Positions 1 to 8,220 of a stretch of 64,000 nt of DNA are shown piece after piece. The notes below the pieces were generated by a model that was not told the origin of the DNA, made no database searches, and worked only from the letters and a program-made list of their open reading frames with translations. A program made the translations under genes and the position numbers. The number at the start of each line of letters is the position of its first letter. Within the stretch, counting starts at the first letter, position 1. Source of the DNA: Burkholderia sp. NRF60-BP8 (GTDB taxonomy: Bacteria; Pseudomonadota; Gammaproteobacteria; Burkholderiales; Burkholderiaceae); assembly GCF_001522585.2 (NCBI RefSeq), contig NZ_CP013372.1, forward strand, positions 2,294,001 to 2,358,000. The letters are read 5' to 3'.

Positions 1-103
1 CGCGTTCGTGCTGCAAGGCGGCGTGATCGTCGGCTTGCTCGCGGTACTCGTCAGCGACGCGATCGGCGCGATTGCGCGGGTGGCGAGCGCGCGACGCGCT
101 TAG
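1..103 (+). CDS. C-terminal tail of a membrane protein, possibly an ABC permease (partial)
   Basis: An open frame enters from the left edge and ends at TAG 101-103, giving 34 residues. The visible tail has one hydrophobic stretch (GGVIVGLLAVLV), then an aspartate and a short basic end (ASARRA). This matches the last membrane segment of many integral membrane proteins. The LQGG...LLAVLVSDAIG pattern recalls osmoprotectant-type ABC permeases of the OpuCB/YehW type, but 34 residues cannot prove it. The rest of the gene lies outside the window. Confidence 0.5.
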   Translation, partial: AFVLQGGVIVGLLAVLVSDAIGAIARVASARRA

Positions 104-135
104 CATCGGTCACGGAATTTTTCGAAGGAGCCACC

Positions 136-531
136 ATGTCTGTCCTGGACGCCGGCCCGTTTTTTCATGGCACGAAAGCGAATTTGCGGATCGGCGATTT
201 GCTGACGGCGGGTTTCAGATCGAATTATCGGGACGACGTCGTCATGAATCACGTTTATTTCACGGCCCTGCCCAAAGGCGCGGGCCTGGCTGCGGAAATG
301 GCCAAAGGCGAGGGTCGACCGCGCGTCTACATCGTCGAGCCCACCGGGGAATTCGAAAACGATCCGAACGTCACGGACAAGAAATTCCCGGGCAATCCGA
401 CGCGATCGTATCGAAGTACCTCGCCTTTGAAAATCGTCGGCGAACTCGACAGCTGGGAACCCTACGATCCCGAGTTCATCCGGCAACTCAGAAGCCGCAT
501 CGAAACCGGCATCGGCGAGATCATCAACTAG
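136..531 (+). CDS. arr: Rifamycin (rifampin) ADP-ribosyltransferase Arr
   Basis: This 131-residue protein spans the whole Arr family. It has the N-terminal FFHGTKANLRIGDLLTAGF block (residues 9-27), the NHVYFTA strand and the C-terminal signature YIVEPTGEFENDPN followed by DKKFPGNPTRSYRS. Arr enzymes transfer ADP-ribose from NAD+ to the C23 hydroxyl of rifamycins, which stops the drug binding RNA polymerase. A good Shine-Dalgarno (GAAGGAG) lies just before the ATG. The gene stands alone between the permease tail and the transglycosylase gene, with no integron or transposon signs, so it looks like a resident chromosomal arr. Substrate is inferred from the family. Confidence 0.93.
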   Translation: MSVLDAGPFFHGTKANLRIGDLLTAGFRSNYRDDVVMNHVYFTALPKGAGLAAEMAKGEGRPRVYIVEPTGEFENDPNVTDKKFPGNPTRSYRSTSPLKIVGELDSWEPYDPEFIRQLRSRIETGIGEIIN

Positions 532-688
532 CGTTCGTCCGGACTCCGATGCGTGTCCGTGCAACGATCGGCGCGTCGATCGTCGTGGACGTCACAAGCC
601 TACACATCGCTTTCATTCGAGCGGGCGCTCGACCGTCTTCCGCGATTGGCCGATATACTATGCGCCTCCCATTTCCCCGCACTCGACC

Positions 689-1375
689 ATGCGACGACGG
701 TTCTTCTGGCTGATCGTGCTTTCGCTCGGCATTGCGCAACAGGCCGCGGCGCAGCAGGCGCCCGCATTGCCCGCCTCCGCGCCCGACGGACTGGCATCCG
801 CGCCGACTGTCGCGTCCGCGCCGCTCGCGAACGCCAACGATCAGCCGAACGAAGCAAACCGCCGCATCACGTCCTACCTGACGAAGAAATTCGGCGTCGC
901 AAGAGAAAAGGCTGCGAAGCTCGCCGATATCGTGAGCGTCACTGCGACGAAATATTCGCTGCCGCCGGCACTCGTTTACGCGATTATTTCGATCGAATCG
1001 CGCTTCCAGGAAAAGGCGCGGGGCCAGCATGGCGCGACCGGGTTGATGCAGGTCGTGCCGTCCGCGCACCGAGGCATGCTGCGCAACGTGAAGGATCTCA
1101 CCGAGCCGAATGCGAACGTCGACGCCGGCTCGCGCATTCTGTCGGGCTACGTGAAAGCGGCCGGCGGCAACGTGCAGGCCGGGCTGAAGAGCTACAGCGG
1201 CGGATCCAGTGCGTATGCGGCGAAGGTGATGCAGCGGGTCGATTCGTTCCGGTTCGTGCTCGAACCCGAGGACGACGCAAAAAGCGCGAATACCGGGAAC
1301 GACCCGAAGGCGCACATGGTGCCGGTCAGCGATCCTTCCGGCCCGGCGCCTGGCGCGAACCGCAACGCGAAGTAA
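689..1375 (+). CDS. Lytic transglycosylase, SLT domain, periplasmic
   Basis: 228 residues: a signal peptide (MRRRFFWLIVLSLGIAQQAAAQ), an Ala/Pro-rich linker to about residue 60, then an SLT/goose-lysozyme-like domain. The domain shows the catalytic glutamate motif (AIISIESRFQ, near residue 110), GATGLMQVVP and the later NVDAGSRIL and GLKSYSGG motifs. Such enzymes cleave the MurNAc-GlcNAc bond of peptidoglycan and form 1,6-anhydro ends. Only three bases separate its stop from the next gene, an LprI-type protein, so the two are probably co-transcribed. It could be a housekeeping wall-remodelling enzyme or serve an envelope machine elsewhere; no secretion genes are next to it. Confidence 0.9.
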   Translation: MRRRFFWLIVLSLGIAQQAAAQQAPALPASAPDGLASAPTVASAPLANANDQPNEANRRITSYLTKKFGVAREKAAKLADIVSVTATKYSLPPALVYAIISIESRFQEKARGQHGATGLMQVVPSAHRGMLRNVKDLTEPNANVDAGSRILSGYVKAAGGNVQAGLKSYSGGSSAYAAKVMQRVDSFRFVLEPEDDAKSANTGNDPKAHMVPVSDPSGPAPGANRNAK

Positions 1376-1378
1376 GCA

Positions 1379-1795
1379 ATGGGCACCCGCGCTCGCACGG
1401 CTCCGGCCCGACGCTGCGCGGCCCGGCTGTTCGCCATTGTCGCGCTGTCGGCCGCTCCTGTATCGGCTTTCGCTGTCGTCGACTGCGAACAGGCAGGGCC
1501 GACGATGGACGCCGTGCGACGCTGCGTGCTCGATCAGCAGCAGCAGCAAGTCGACAGCGCATACCGGTCGCTCGCTCGCAAGCTACGCCAACGCAACCCC
1601 GACGCTGCCGCCCAACTCGCGAAATCGCAGACGAGTTGGGCCGGCTTTGCCGGCGATACTTGTAACTACGTGAAGACCGCCAATCCGCAGCAGACGATTC
1701 CGAGTGACGCCTGGCTCAACTGTTGGGTAGATTTCAGTCAGGCACGCGTGCGCATCCTGAAGAAGTGGGAAGCCCAGTTGACGCAGCCGAACTGA
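1379..1795 (+). CDS. LprI-family (DUF1311) secreted protein
   Basis: 138 residues: an N-terminal export signal (ARLFAIVALSAAPVSAFA) and a mature LprI-like domain. Visible family features are DCEQAGPTMDAVRRC, the helix DSAYRSLARKLRQ, WAGFAGDTCNYV and the C-terminal CWVDFSQARVRIL. There are four cysteines in the mature part, enough for two disulfides. Some LprI-family members inhibit lysozyme, and the position three bases after a lytic transglycosylase gene fits a role in limiting or tuning wall hydrolysis. That role is inferred. The start is the ATG right after the transglycosylase stop. Confidence 0.85.
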   Translation: MGTRARTAPARRCAARLFAIVALSAAPVSAFAVVDCEQAGPTMDAVRRCVLDQQQQQVDSAYRSLARKLRQRNPDAAAQLAKSQTSWAGFAGDTCNYVKTANPQQTIPSDAWLNCWVDFSQARVRILKKWEAQLTQPN

Positions 1796-1880
1796 ACTGT
1801 CGCCCATCCCGTGGCGCCCGTCATTACTGCGCGCAACGCGCGCGCAGACGTGGCGTGCCGATGGTCGGTGAAGCACACGC

Positions 1881-3230
1881 TCAGAGCAGCGCGGCGTCGA
1901 CCTTGGGCACCATAGGCGCAATACGCCTGACGCGTTCGGCCTGTGCTCGCACGTACTCGGCGATACGATGCACCCACGCGCGCTCGTCGCCCACATAGAC
2001 GGCCGACTCCGCCAGCCCAGGAGCCAGTTCCGCAGCCAGCGTGGCCATCCGCACCATTTCACGCGCAACGAGCGCCGGCCGGATCTGCACGCGATGCGCG
2101 AAGTCCGCGAGCGCGAAAGCGGTCAGTTCCTCGGTGCGGAACACATCTCCGTACGCCATCGCCATGTCCTGCACATAAGCGTCGCCGTACACGTTCACAC
2201 AGACCAGATCGTAAAACGGCGCCGGCTCGAGCCCGGTGCTGCTGACGAAAAACGAAATGTTCTTGCCATGCGCGTCGCTGTTGCCGATCAGCAGTTGCAG
2301 CAACGCCCAGCGCAGCATGACCGTGCGCGCAGCGACCGGTGTCTCCAGAGACGATGTCAGCGAAAACAGCTTCTCGAAGCTCACGCCTTCGCGAATATTG
2401 CGCACGTCCGCGTTGTTGCCGAGATTGCGTTCGTATTTGAGTGTCGCCGGCAAATCGAGGGCCTGACATCCATCGATGACATGAAGCCGCCGCACAGCGC
2501 TCACGCGCCGCGGATCGTCCGGGTCGGTCGTCACGAGCCGGTCGAATCGTTCGATCAGCAGAATGGGCTCGGGGATACGTCGAATCTCGACATGCGCGAC
2601 CGGCAAACCCATGCGGGCCGCCAGCGTCATGCAGAAATGCTCGTTGGCGACCATGCACGGCGCGTTCGGGCTGCGCGAGTCGGGCTTCAGAATATGCGAG
2701 CTGCTCAGCGCCCCGTCCACGAGCGCAAACTGCTCGCCTTCGACAAGCACCTGCAGCTTGTCCTGATGGCCGGCGATCGATAGGCGCACCCGATCGTCCC
2801 AGACGGGAAACGGGATCGCATCGCGCTTGCGAATACGGTCGGCCAGTTCCTCCGCGGAGATCGGTCGGCGCACGGGTTCGAGAGGTTCAGTCGGCTGCCC
2901 TGCCTCGTCGTCCGGAACGAAGCTCAACGCACCGACGGGCTCCTTGCCGAGCATCCGGATCAGGCCGAAAACGTTGTCCTTCGATATCTGATACATCGAT
3001 GCGGCCACATCGAGTGCGCGGCCCTCGGGAAGCAGATTGCCCACGAAGCGCTGGATCGCGCCCGTCGTCGGCTTGCCATCGAGCGGAATGCACGGCGACA
3101 ACGCAAACGCGTCTGGTCGTGCGAGCCACGCCGGATCGTAGGAAAAACCGTAGTCGTCGCGGCGGGCATCGTAAGTCAGTTCCCCGACCGGCGAGCCGTC
3201 AGCCGAAATTCGCAGGCAATAGATCATCAC
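1881..3230 (-). CDS. hipA: HipA-type serine/threonine kinase toxin
   Basis: 449 residues with the HipA layout: an N-terminal subdomain (residues 1-100, including LVGNLLPEG), then the kinase-like part. Key motifs are AGHQDKLQVL (glycine-rich loop region), SSSHILKPD, NEHFCMTLAARMGL, the catalytic loop GNSDAHGKN and the metal-binding FYDLV. HipA kinases phosphorylate glutamyl-tRNA synthetase in E. coli and induce dormancy; the target here is unknown. All expected active-site residues are visible, so it looks intact. It overlaps the end of hipB by 4 bp, which implies translational coupling. Length is close to E. coli HipA (440). Confidence 0.94.
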   Translation of the reverse strand: MMIYCLRISADGSPVGELTYDARRDDYGFSYDPAWLARPDAFALSPCIPLDGKPTTGAIQRFVGNLLPEGRALDVAASMYQISKDNVFGLIRMLGKEPVGALSFVPDDEAGQPTEPLEPVRRPISAEELADRIRKRDAIPFPVWDDRVRLSIAGHQDKLQVLVEGEQFALVDGALSSSHILKPDSRSPNAPCMVANEHFCMTLAARMGLPVAHVEIRRIPEPILLIERFDRLVTTDPDDPRRVSAVRRLHVIDGCQALDLPATLKYERNLGNNADVRNIREGVSFEKLFSLTSSLETPVAARTVMLRWALLQLLIGNSDAHGKNISFFVSSTGLEPAPFYDLVCVNVYGDAYVQDMAMAYGDVFRTEELTAFALADFAHRVQIRPALVAREMVRMATLAAELAPGLAESAVYVGDERAWVHRIAEYVRAQAERVRRIAPMVPKVDAALL

Positions 3231-3562
3231 TTGCCCTCGGGCGAACCGGACGAGCCGGACAAAGCGGCACGTATCGTCGCGTGATCGCGCACTGCCTTGC
3301 GCGCCACCTGAACGTCGCGTTTCGGCACGACGAGCAAATTCAGGCCAAAACCGTCGAGCACCTTGAACAGCTTGTCGAGACTCACCGCGCGCCCGTTTTC
3401 GAGGCGTGACAGCACGTCCTTGGAGACGCCGAGCATGTCGGCAGCATCGTCAATCCGCATCTGGTTCTGCGCGCGCCGGTTGCGCACGAGCGCCCCCAAG
3501 GCGGCGAGATCCAGTGCGAGCGGGTCGGGTATCGCGACGGGTTGCGGTAGGGTGCGGGCCAT
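3227..3562 (-). CDS. hipB: HipB-type XRE antitoxin and autorepressor
   Basis: 111 residues with one Cro/C1 helix-turn-helix at about residues 25-80 (QNQMRIDDAADMLGVSKDVL, then SRLENGRAVSLDKLFKVLDG). The acidic and flexible C-terminus ends in SGSPEGK. HipB neutralises HipA by complex formation and represses the operon. It is the first gene of the leftward hipBA operon and sits directly behind an array of ATTTCAGGAA-type sites and a consensus-like promoter. Confidence 0.93.
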   Translation of the reverse strand: MARTLPQPVAIPDPLALDLAALGALVRNRRAQNQMRIDDAADMLGVSKDVLSRLENGRAVSLDKLFKVLDGFGLNLLVVPKRDVQVARKAVRDHATIRAALSGSSGSPEGK

Positions 3563-3571
3563 AATTCCGGA

Positions 3572-3728
3572 ATTTCAGGAACAAAGCGCCATCGAGGTCG
3601 ATCGACAGCATAGTTACGAGAATATCGGAATTATAGTGATTCGTCGGCCAGATCGCCAATTGTTCCGTTATTTCAGGAATAAAAAGACCAAAGGCCGCCA
3701 GCGAACCATTCTTCTCATATTTCAGGAA
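3572..3728 (-). promoter_or_regulatory. hipBA operator array, 49-bp period
   Basis: The element ATTTCAGGAA occurs exactly at 3572-3581, 3670-3679 and 3719-3728. A degenerate copy, ATATCGGAA, lies at 3622-3630. The GGAA ends fall at 3581, 3630, 3679 and 3728, exactly 49 bp apart each time. The flanked form TATTTCAGGAATA is a near-perfect dyad, as expected for a dimeric XRE repressor. The copies lie upstream of, within and downstream of the promoter. Binding by this HipB is inferred. Confidence 0.7.
3630..3659 (-). promoter_or_regulatory. Probable hipBA promoter
   Basis: On the minus strand a perfect TATAAT (plus-strand 3630-3635) is preceded by TTGGCG (plus-strand 3654-3659) with an 18-bp spacer. 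The -10 box abuts the degenerate HipB-type site at 3622-3630, which fits autorepression. The hipB start codon lies about 68 bp downstream. Confidence 0.6.
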
Positions 3729-3740
3729 CTATAAACGAGT

Positions 3741-3764
3741 ACGGCGGCGCATTCGCGCCGCCGT
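3741..3764 (-). terminator. Terminator-like hairpin after the sox/folB operon
   Basis: A perfect 10-bp inverted repeat (ACGGCGGCGC/GCGCCGCCGT) with a 4-base loop lies 53 bp beyond the folB stop. On the minus strand it is followed by ACTCGTTTATAG, a weak T-rich tail. It probably ends the leftward operon and insulates hipBA. The poor U tract leaves some doubt. Confidence 0.5.
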
Positions 3765-3816
3765 CCCATGGAGTCGCCGAATCACCTCCCTCGTGCCTCG
3801 ATCCGGCCCTCTCCAA

Positions 3817-4257
3817 TCACAACTGCCCCGCCGCCCCCGTCCACCGCAGGTAATCCCCACGCGTCCAGTCGAGCGACACGCCGACGCGTTTCGTGCCGGG
3901 CCGGATCTTCGGCTTGTACACCGACAGCGTCAGCGATTCCAGCGCCGGCCATTCGCGGAACGACAGCACCGCGAGATCGGCGACGAGCGTCTCCAGCAGC
4001 CGCGTATGCGGCTTGTGCGACAGGAACGACGCGACGCGCGCGCAATACCCGTCGTAATCGATCCACTCGCCCTGCTCGCTCGGCTCGCAGCGATACCCGA
4101 GCCGCGCATCGATCACGATCGGCTGCGGCGCTTCATGCTCGTGCGCGTGGATACCGATTCGCGCGGGCACCTTCAGTTCGTCGACGAACACGCTCCAGCC
4201 GCGCCCGCGTAGGCGCGGCGCGTCGATCGCCACGAACGGTTCGTCGAACGGCTTCAT
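3817..4257 (-). CDS. Dihydroneopterin aldolase-like (FolB family) protein
   Basis: 146 residues from the ATG that overlaps the soxG stop (ATGA). Visible family features are VFVDELKVPARIGIHAHEHE, the WIDYDGYCARVASFL helix, HTRLLETLVADLA and SLTLSVYKPKIRPGTKRVGV. FolB enzymes turn dihydroneopterin into 6-hydroxymethyl-dihydropterin in folate synthesis. As last gene of a sarcosine oxidase operon, whose product transfers a one-carbon unit to tetrahydrofolate, it may support folate supply during N-methyl catabolism. It is likely a second, pathway-linked paralogue rather than the housekeeping folB. Confidence 0.82.
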   Translation of the reverse strand: MKPFDEPFVAIDAPRLRGRGWSVFVDELKVPARIGIHAHEHEAPQPIVIDARLGYRCEPSEQGEWIDYDGYCARVASFLSHKPHTRLLETLVADLAVLSFREWPALESLTLSVYKPKIRPGTKRVGVSLDWTRGDYLRWTGAAGQL

Positions 4258-4886
4258 GATGCGAGCGGCGCCGCGGCGTCGAGCATGATGCGCACGAAAT
4301 AGTCGGCGAAGCTGCGACGCACGACGATCTCGAACGACGCGTCGCCGGTCGGGATCAGCGTGATCGGCGACTTGAAGTAGTGCGACTGCGCGCACTGGCC
4401 CGGCTTGAACACGCGCGGATGCAGATCGAGCGGGCAGCCGCGCGCGATCACGTCGCGCACGCGCTCGCCGCTGACCTCGACCACCGTGTAGCCGCTGCCG
4501 ACGTCGACGGCCGCCGCATACGCGCCCTGCACGGCCTCCGCCAGCTTCGCCTCGAGCACGCCGGCCTGAACCGGCCCGTTCGACCGCACGAGCCATTCGT
4601 CGGGGCCGAGCCACAGCACGTCGTACTCGGCGCCGCGTGCCACCGTGTTCGGCTCCGCCGGCGGCCGGCAGCCGACCACACGCTCGAACGCGGCGACGAA
4701 TGCCGGGTCGCTCAACTCGCCGCGCACGTTGACGAGATCGAGGAACGGCCGCTCGCGCAGCGCGAACTTCTTCGATGCGCGCGCCTGGTGCGCCTTCAGC
4801 ACGTCGGCCGCGCCGACGAACGGCGACTCGAGCGTCACGCCGCCCGCACCCGCCACCTGCGTCTGGTTTCTCGTTTCATTCCACAT
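4254..4886 (-). CDS. soxG: Sarcosine oxidase subunit gamma
   Basis: 210 residues. The SoxG pattern is clear: an N-terminal LESPFVGAADVLKAHQARAS, NVRGELSDPAFVAAFERVVG, YDVLWLGPDEWLV, DVGSGYTVVEVSG and the C-terminal FEIVVRRSFADYFVRIMLDA. Gamma is a small subunit of the heterotetrameric enzyme and resembles part of an aminomethyltransferase fold. It overlaps soxA upstream by 11 bp and folB downstream by 4 bp, so it lies inside a tightly packed operon. Confidence 0.93.
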   Translation of the reverse strand: MWNETRNQTQVAGAGGVTLESPFVGAADVLKAHQARASKKFALRERPFLDLVNVRGELSDPAFVAAFERVVGCRPPAEPNTVARGAEYDVLWLGPDEWLVRSNGPVQAGVLEAKLAEAVQGAYAAAVDVGSGYTVVEVSGERVRDVIARGCPLDLHPRVFKPGQCAQSHYFKSPITLIPTGDASFEIVVRRSFADYFVRIMLDAAAPLAS

Positions 4887-7800
4887 GCTGACGCACCCCT
4901 TCGGTATCGTAGAAAACCGGGCTCGAGATCTTCGCGGTGATCCGCTTGCCGTTGGCCAGCGGAATCACGACGCTCTCGCCCATCTTGTTCAGGCCGCCCT
5001 TCACCACCGCGAGCGCGATCGAGCGTTTCAGGATCGGGCTGTAGTAGCTCGACGTCACGTGGCCGATCATCGGCGTCGGATCGACCGCCGACACCTGCGT
5101 GTCCTTCGCGATGATCTGCGCGCCTTCCGGCAGCACGAACTGTTCGTCCTCGGTCAGCAGGCCGACGAACTGCTTGCGGCCTTCCTTCGCGGTATCCGAG
5201 CGCGACAGCGAACGCTTGCCGAGAAAGTCCTTCGACTTCGCGACGAGCCCGCCCATCCCGAGGTCGTACGGCGTGATCGAGCCGTCGGTATCCTGGCCGA
5301 CGATGATGTAGCCCTTCTCCGCGCGCAGCACGTGCATCGTCTCGGTGCCGTACGGCGTGATGTCGAACTCGGCGCCCGCCGCCATCAGCGCTTCCCACAC
5401 CGCGCGGCCCGCATTCGCCGGCACGTTCACTTCGTAGGCCAGCTCGCCCGAGAAGCTGATCCGCATCACGCGCGCCTTCGCGCCGGCGACGGTGCCGTTG
5501 CGGTAGCTCATGAACGGGAACGCTTCGTTGCCGAAGTCGATGTCCTGACACACCTTCTGCACGACCTTGCGGCTCTTCGGGCCGACCACCGCGAACGTCG
5601 CCCAGTGATCGGTGACGGACGCGAGCCGCACCTTCATGTCCGGCCATTCGGTCTGCAGCCAGCGCTCGAGCCACGTCAGCACGCGCGCCGCGCCGCCGGT
5701 GGTGGTCGTCATCATGAAATGCTGGTCGGCGAGGCGCACGGTCACGCCGTCGTCGAACACCATCCCGTTTTCGTCGAGCATCAACCCATAGCGGCATTTG
5801 CCGATTTCGAGCTTGTTCCACGGGTTCGTGTACATCCAGTTCAGCAGCTTCACCGCGTCCGGCCCCTGGATGTCGATCTTGCCGAGCGTCGACGCGTCGA
5901 GAATGCCGACGCCGTTACGCACCGCGAGGCATTCGCGCTTCACGGCCGCATGCAGATCCTCGCCGTTCTTCGGGAAATACCACGGCCGCTTCCAGTTGCC
6001 GACGTCCTCGAACATCGCGCCGTGCTCGACGTGCCATTCGTGCACGGCCGTCTTGCGGATCGGGTCGAGGAAATCGCCCGTCTCGCGGCCCGCGAACGTG
6101 CCGAACGACACGGGCGTGTAGTTCGGGCGGAACGTCGTCGTGCCCGTTTCCGGAATCGTCTTGCCGAGCGCGCCCGCGAGGATCGCCATCCCGTTGATGT
6201 TGCCGAGCTTGCCCTGGTCGGTGCCGAAGCCCATCGCCGTATAGCGCTTCACGTGCTCGACCGACTCGAAGCCTTCGCGCGCGGCGAGCAGGATGTCGGC
6301 GGCCGCCACGTCGTTCTGGAAGTCGACGAACTGCTTCGGGCCGCGCGCGGCCGCCTCGCGGCTGCCGACGAGCCACAACGGCTGCAGCGCGCCTTCGACG
6401 GTTTCGGCGACCTGCGGTACGGCCGGGCGCTGCGCGGCCGTGAAGCCGGCGGCCTTCGCCGCTTCCACGCCCGCATCGACCGCCAGCCGCAGCGCACGGG
6501 CCAGCCCGAACTCGCCGGCCGCCGCCCCGATGCTCGCCTCCGCCTGCACGGGCTTGCCCGGCAGGAAGCACGCCTTCTCGTCGTTCCAGCACGCCTTGCC
6601 GCCCGACTGCGCGAACAGGTGCAGCACCGGGCTGAAGCCGCCGGACATCGCGACGAGGTCGCACGGCAGCGTCTGCAGCTTGCCGCCGGTCTGGCCGTTC
6701 GAGTAGGACGCGACGTCGACCGACGATACGCGCCACTTGCCCGATGCGGCCGTGACGACCGCGCCGCTCATCACCGTCACGCCCTGCCGCTTGGCCGCGG
6801 CCGGCAGCGCGCCGTTCGACGACGCGCGCGAATCGACGACCGTCACCTTCGCCCCGCACGCCTTCAGGTCGAGCGCGCTCTGGTATGCACGGTCGTTGTT
6901 CGTGAACACGACCACGTTACGGCCCGGCAGCACGCCGAAGCGATGCACGTAGGTGGACACCGCGCCCGCCAGCATCACGCCCGGCAGGTCGTTGTTGCCG
7001 AACACGATCGGCCGCTCGTGCGCGCCGGTCGCGAGGATCACGCGCTTCGCGCGGACCTTCCACAGCAGCTCGCGCGTGCCCTTGCGCATCGACACCGGCA
7101 GGTGATCGGTCAGGCGCTGCGTGACCGTCACGAGGTTGTGGTCCTGATAGCCGAACGCGGTGCTGCGCGACAGGATCGTCACGTCGGGCAGCTTGCGCAG
7201 CTCGGCCTCGATCTTCTCGACCCATTGCAGCGCGGGCTTCGCATCGATCTCCGCGCGGCACGACAGCAGGCTGCCGCCGAGTTCGCGCTGGTCGTCGACG
7301 AGGATCACGCGCGCGCCGGCCGTCGCGGCCGCATGCGCGGCGGCGAGGCCCGACGGGCCACCGCCGACCACGAGCACGTCGCAGTGCGCGTAGCACTTGT
7401 CGTAGCGATCGGCGTCGAGCACCTCGGGCGCCTTGCCGAGGCCGGCCGCTTCGCGGATCTTCTCTTCGTACTTCGGCCACATGTTGCGCGGCCACATGAA
7501 CGTCTTGTAGTAGAACCCGGCCGGCATGAAGCGCGAGAACTTCTGGTTGATCGCGTACTTGTCGTTCTCGAGCGTCGGCTCGGCGTTCACGCTCGTCGCG
7601 ACGAGCCCCTGGTACAGCTCGATCTCGGTCGCGCGTGCGTTCGGCACGGTGTACGGGCCGGTTTCGAGCTGCACGACGGCATTCGGTTCCGCCACATCCG
7701 CCGTCACGATCCCGCGCGGACGGTGATACTTGAAACTGCGCGCGACGAAATGCACGCCGTTCGCGAGCAGCGCGGACGCGAGCGTGTCGCCCTGGAAGCC

Positions 7801-7887
7801 CTGGTACGTGCGGCCGTTGAACGTGAACGTCAACGGAATCGCGCGATTGATCCGGCCACCGGTGCCGAGGCGGTCTTTCTGGCTCAT
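4876..7887 (-). CDS. soxA: Sarcosine oxidase subunit alpha
   Basis: 1,003 residues from the ATG that overlaps the soxD stop (ATGA). The open frame continues upstream but through soxD, so the longer version is rejected. The N-terminus has the 2Fe-2S ferredoxin-like/NAD-binding module (TYQGFQGDTLASALLANGV, YHRPRGI). A Rossmann dinucleotide site VVGGGPSGLAAAHAAA follows near residue 175, then a second GATGAHERP-type motif. The C-terminal 400 residues are an aminomethyltransferase (GcvT-like) domain (LDASTLGKIDIQGPDA, SFSGELAYEVNVPA). The complex oxidises sarcosine to glycine and H2O2 and hands the one-carbon unit to tetrahydrofolate. Confidence 0.95.
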   Translation of the reverse strand: MSQKDRLGTGGRINRAIPLTFTFNGRTYQGFQGDTLASALLANGVHFVARSFKYHRPRGIVTADVAEPNAVVQLETGPYTVPNARATEIELYQGLVATSVNAEPTLENDKYAINQKFSRFMPAGFYYKTFMWPRNMWPKYEEKIREAAGLGKAPEVLDADRYDKCYAHCDVLVVGGGPSGLAAAHAAATAGARVILVDDQRELGGSLLSCRAEIDAKPALQWVEKIEAELRKLPDVTILSRSTAFGYQDHNLVTVTQRLTDHLPVSMRKGTRELLWKVRAKRVILATGAHERPIVFGNNDLPGVMLAGAVSTYVHRFGVLPGRNVVVFTNNDRAYQSALDLKACGAKVTVVDSRASSNGALPAAAKRQGVTVMSGAVVTAASGKWRVSSVDVASYSNGQTGGKLQTLPCDLVAMSGGFSPVLHLFAQSGGKACWNDEKACFLPGKPVQAEASIGAAAGEFGLARALRLAVDAGVEAAKAAGFTAAQRPAVPQVAETVEGALQPLWLVGSREAAARGPKQFVDFQNDVAAADILLAAREGFESVEHVKRYTAMGFGTDQGKLGNINGMAILAGALGKTIPETGTTTFRPNYTPVSFGTFAGRETGDFLDPIRKTAVHEWHVEHGAMFEDVGNWKRPWYFPKNGEDLHAAVKRECLAVRNGVGILDASTLGKIDIQGPDAVKLLNWMYTNPWNKLEIGKCRYGLMLDENGMVFDDGVTVRLADQHFMMTTTTGGAARVLTWLERWLQTEWPDMKVRLASVTDHWATFAVVGPKSRKVVQKVCQDIDFGNEAFPFMSYRNGTVAGAKARVMRISFSGELAYEVNVPANAGRAVWEALMAAGAEFDITPYGTETMHVLRAEKGYIIVGQDTDGSITPYDLGMGGLVAKSKDFLGKRSLSRSDTAKEGRKQFVGLLTEDEQFVLPEGAQIIAKDTQVSAVDPTPMIGHVTSSYYSPILKRSIALAVVKGGLNKMGESVVIPLANGKRITAKISSPVFYDTEGVRQHVE

Positions 7888-8195
7888 TTGCTCGTGCCCT
7901 CTTCGTGTGCGTTGCCGGCAGCTGCACCGTTGGCAGCCCCGCCGAACTTTTCGTAGCCCTTGATATCGTAGGTGACCGTGTCGCGCGTCACCTTGAACCA
8001 GCGGCGGCAGCCTTGCGTATGCAGCCACTGCTCCTTGTGCAGCCCGCGCTTGTTCTCGCGCATGAACACGTATTCGCCCCATTCGCGGTCGGTCATGGTC
8101 TCGTTCGCCACCGGGCGCACGATATCGGCTTCGCCGCCGCATGTGAATTCGGATTCGGCGCGCGGCCCGCACCACGGACATTCGATCAGCAACAT
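7884..8195 (-). CDS. soxD: Sarcosine oxidase subunit delta
   Basis: 103 residues. It begins MLLIECPWCGPRAESEFTCGGEAD, the cysteine-rich zinc-binding start of SoxD, and continues with EWGEYVFMRENKRGLHKEQWLH and GCRRWF. Delta is a small structural subunit that binds zinc and packs against alpha. The stop overlaps the soxA start in ATGA. Spacing to soxB upstream is 25 bp. Confidence 0.94.
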   Translation of the reverse strand: MLLIECPWCGPRAESEFTCGGEADIVRPVANETMTDREWGEYVFMRENKRGLHKEQWLHTQGCRRWFKVTRDTVTYDIKGYEKFGGAANGAAAGNAHEEGTSK

Positions 8196-8220
8196 GTTTG
8201 TTTCTCCTTCAGTGCGGGGG

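Noticed and set aside
136..531. Mobile resistance cassette carrying arr
   Set aside because: No integrase, attC-like site, insertion sequence or composition shift flanks the gene. It looks chromosomal.
4645..7956. Plus-strand open frame of 1,103 codons opposite soxA/soxG
   Set aside because: It is the shadow of high-GC codon bias. The opposite strand encodes recognisable SoxA with intact cofactor motifs.
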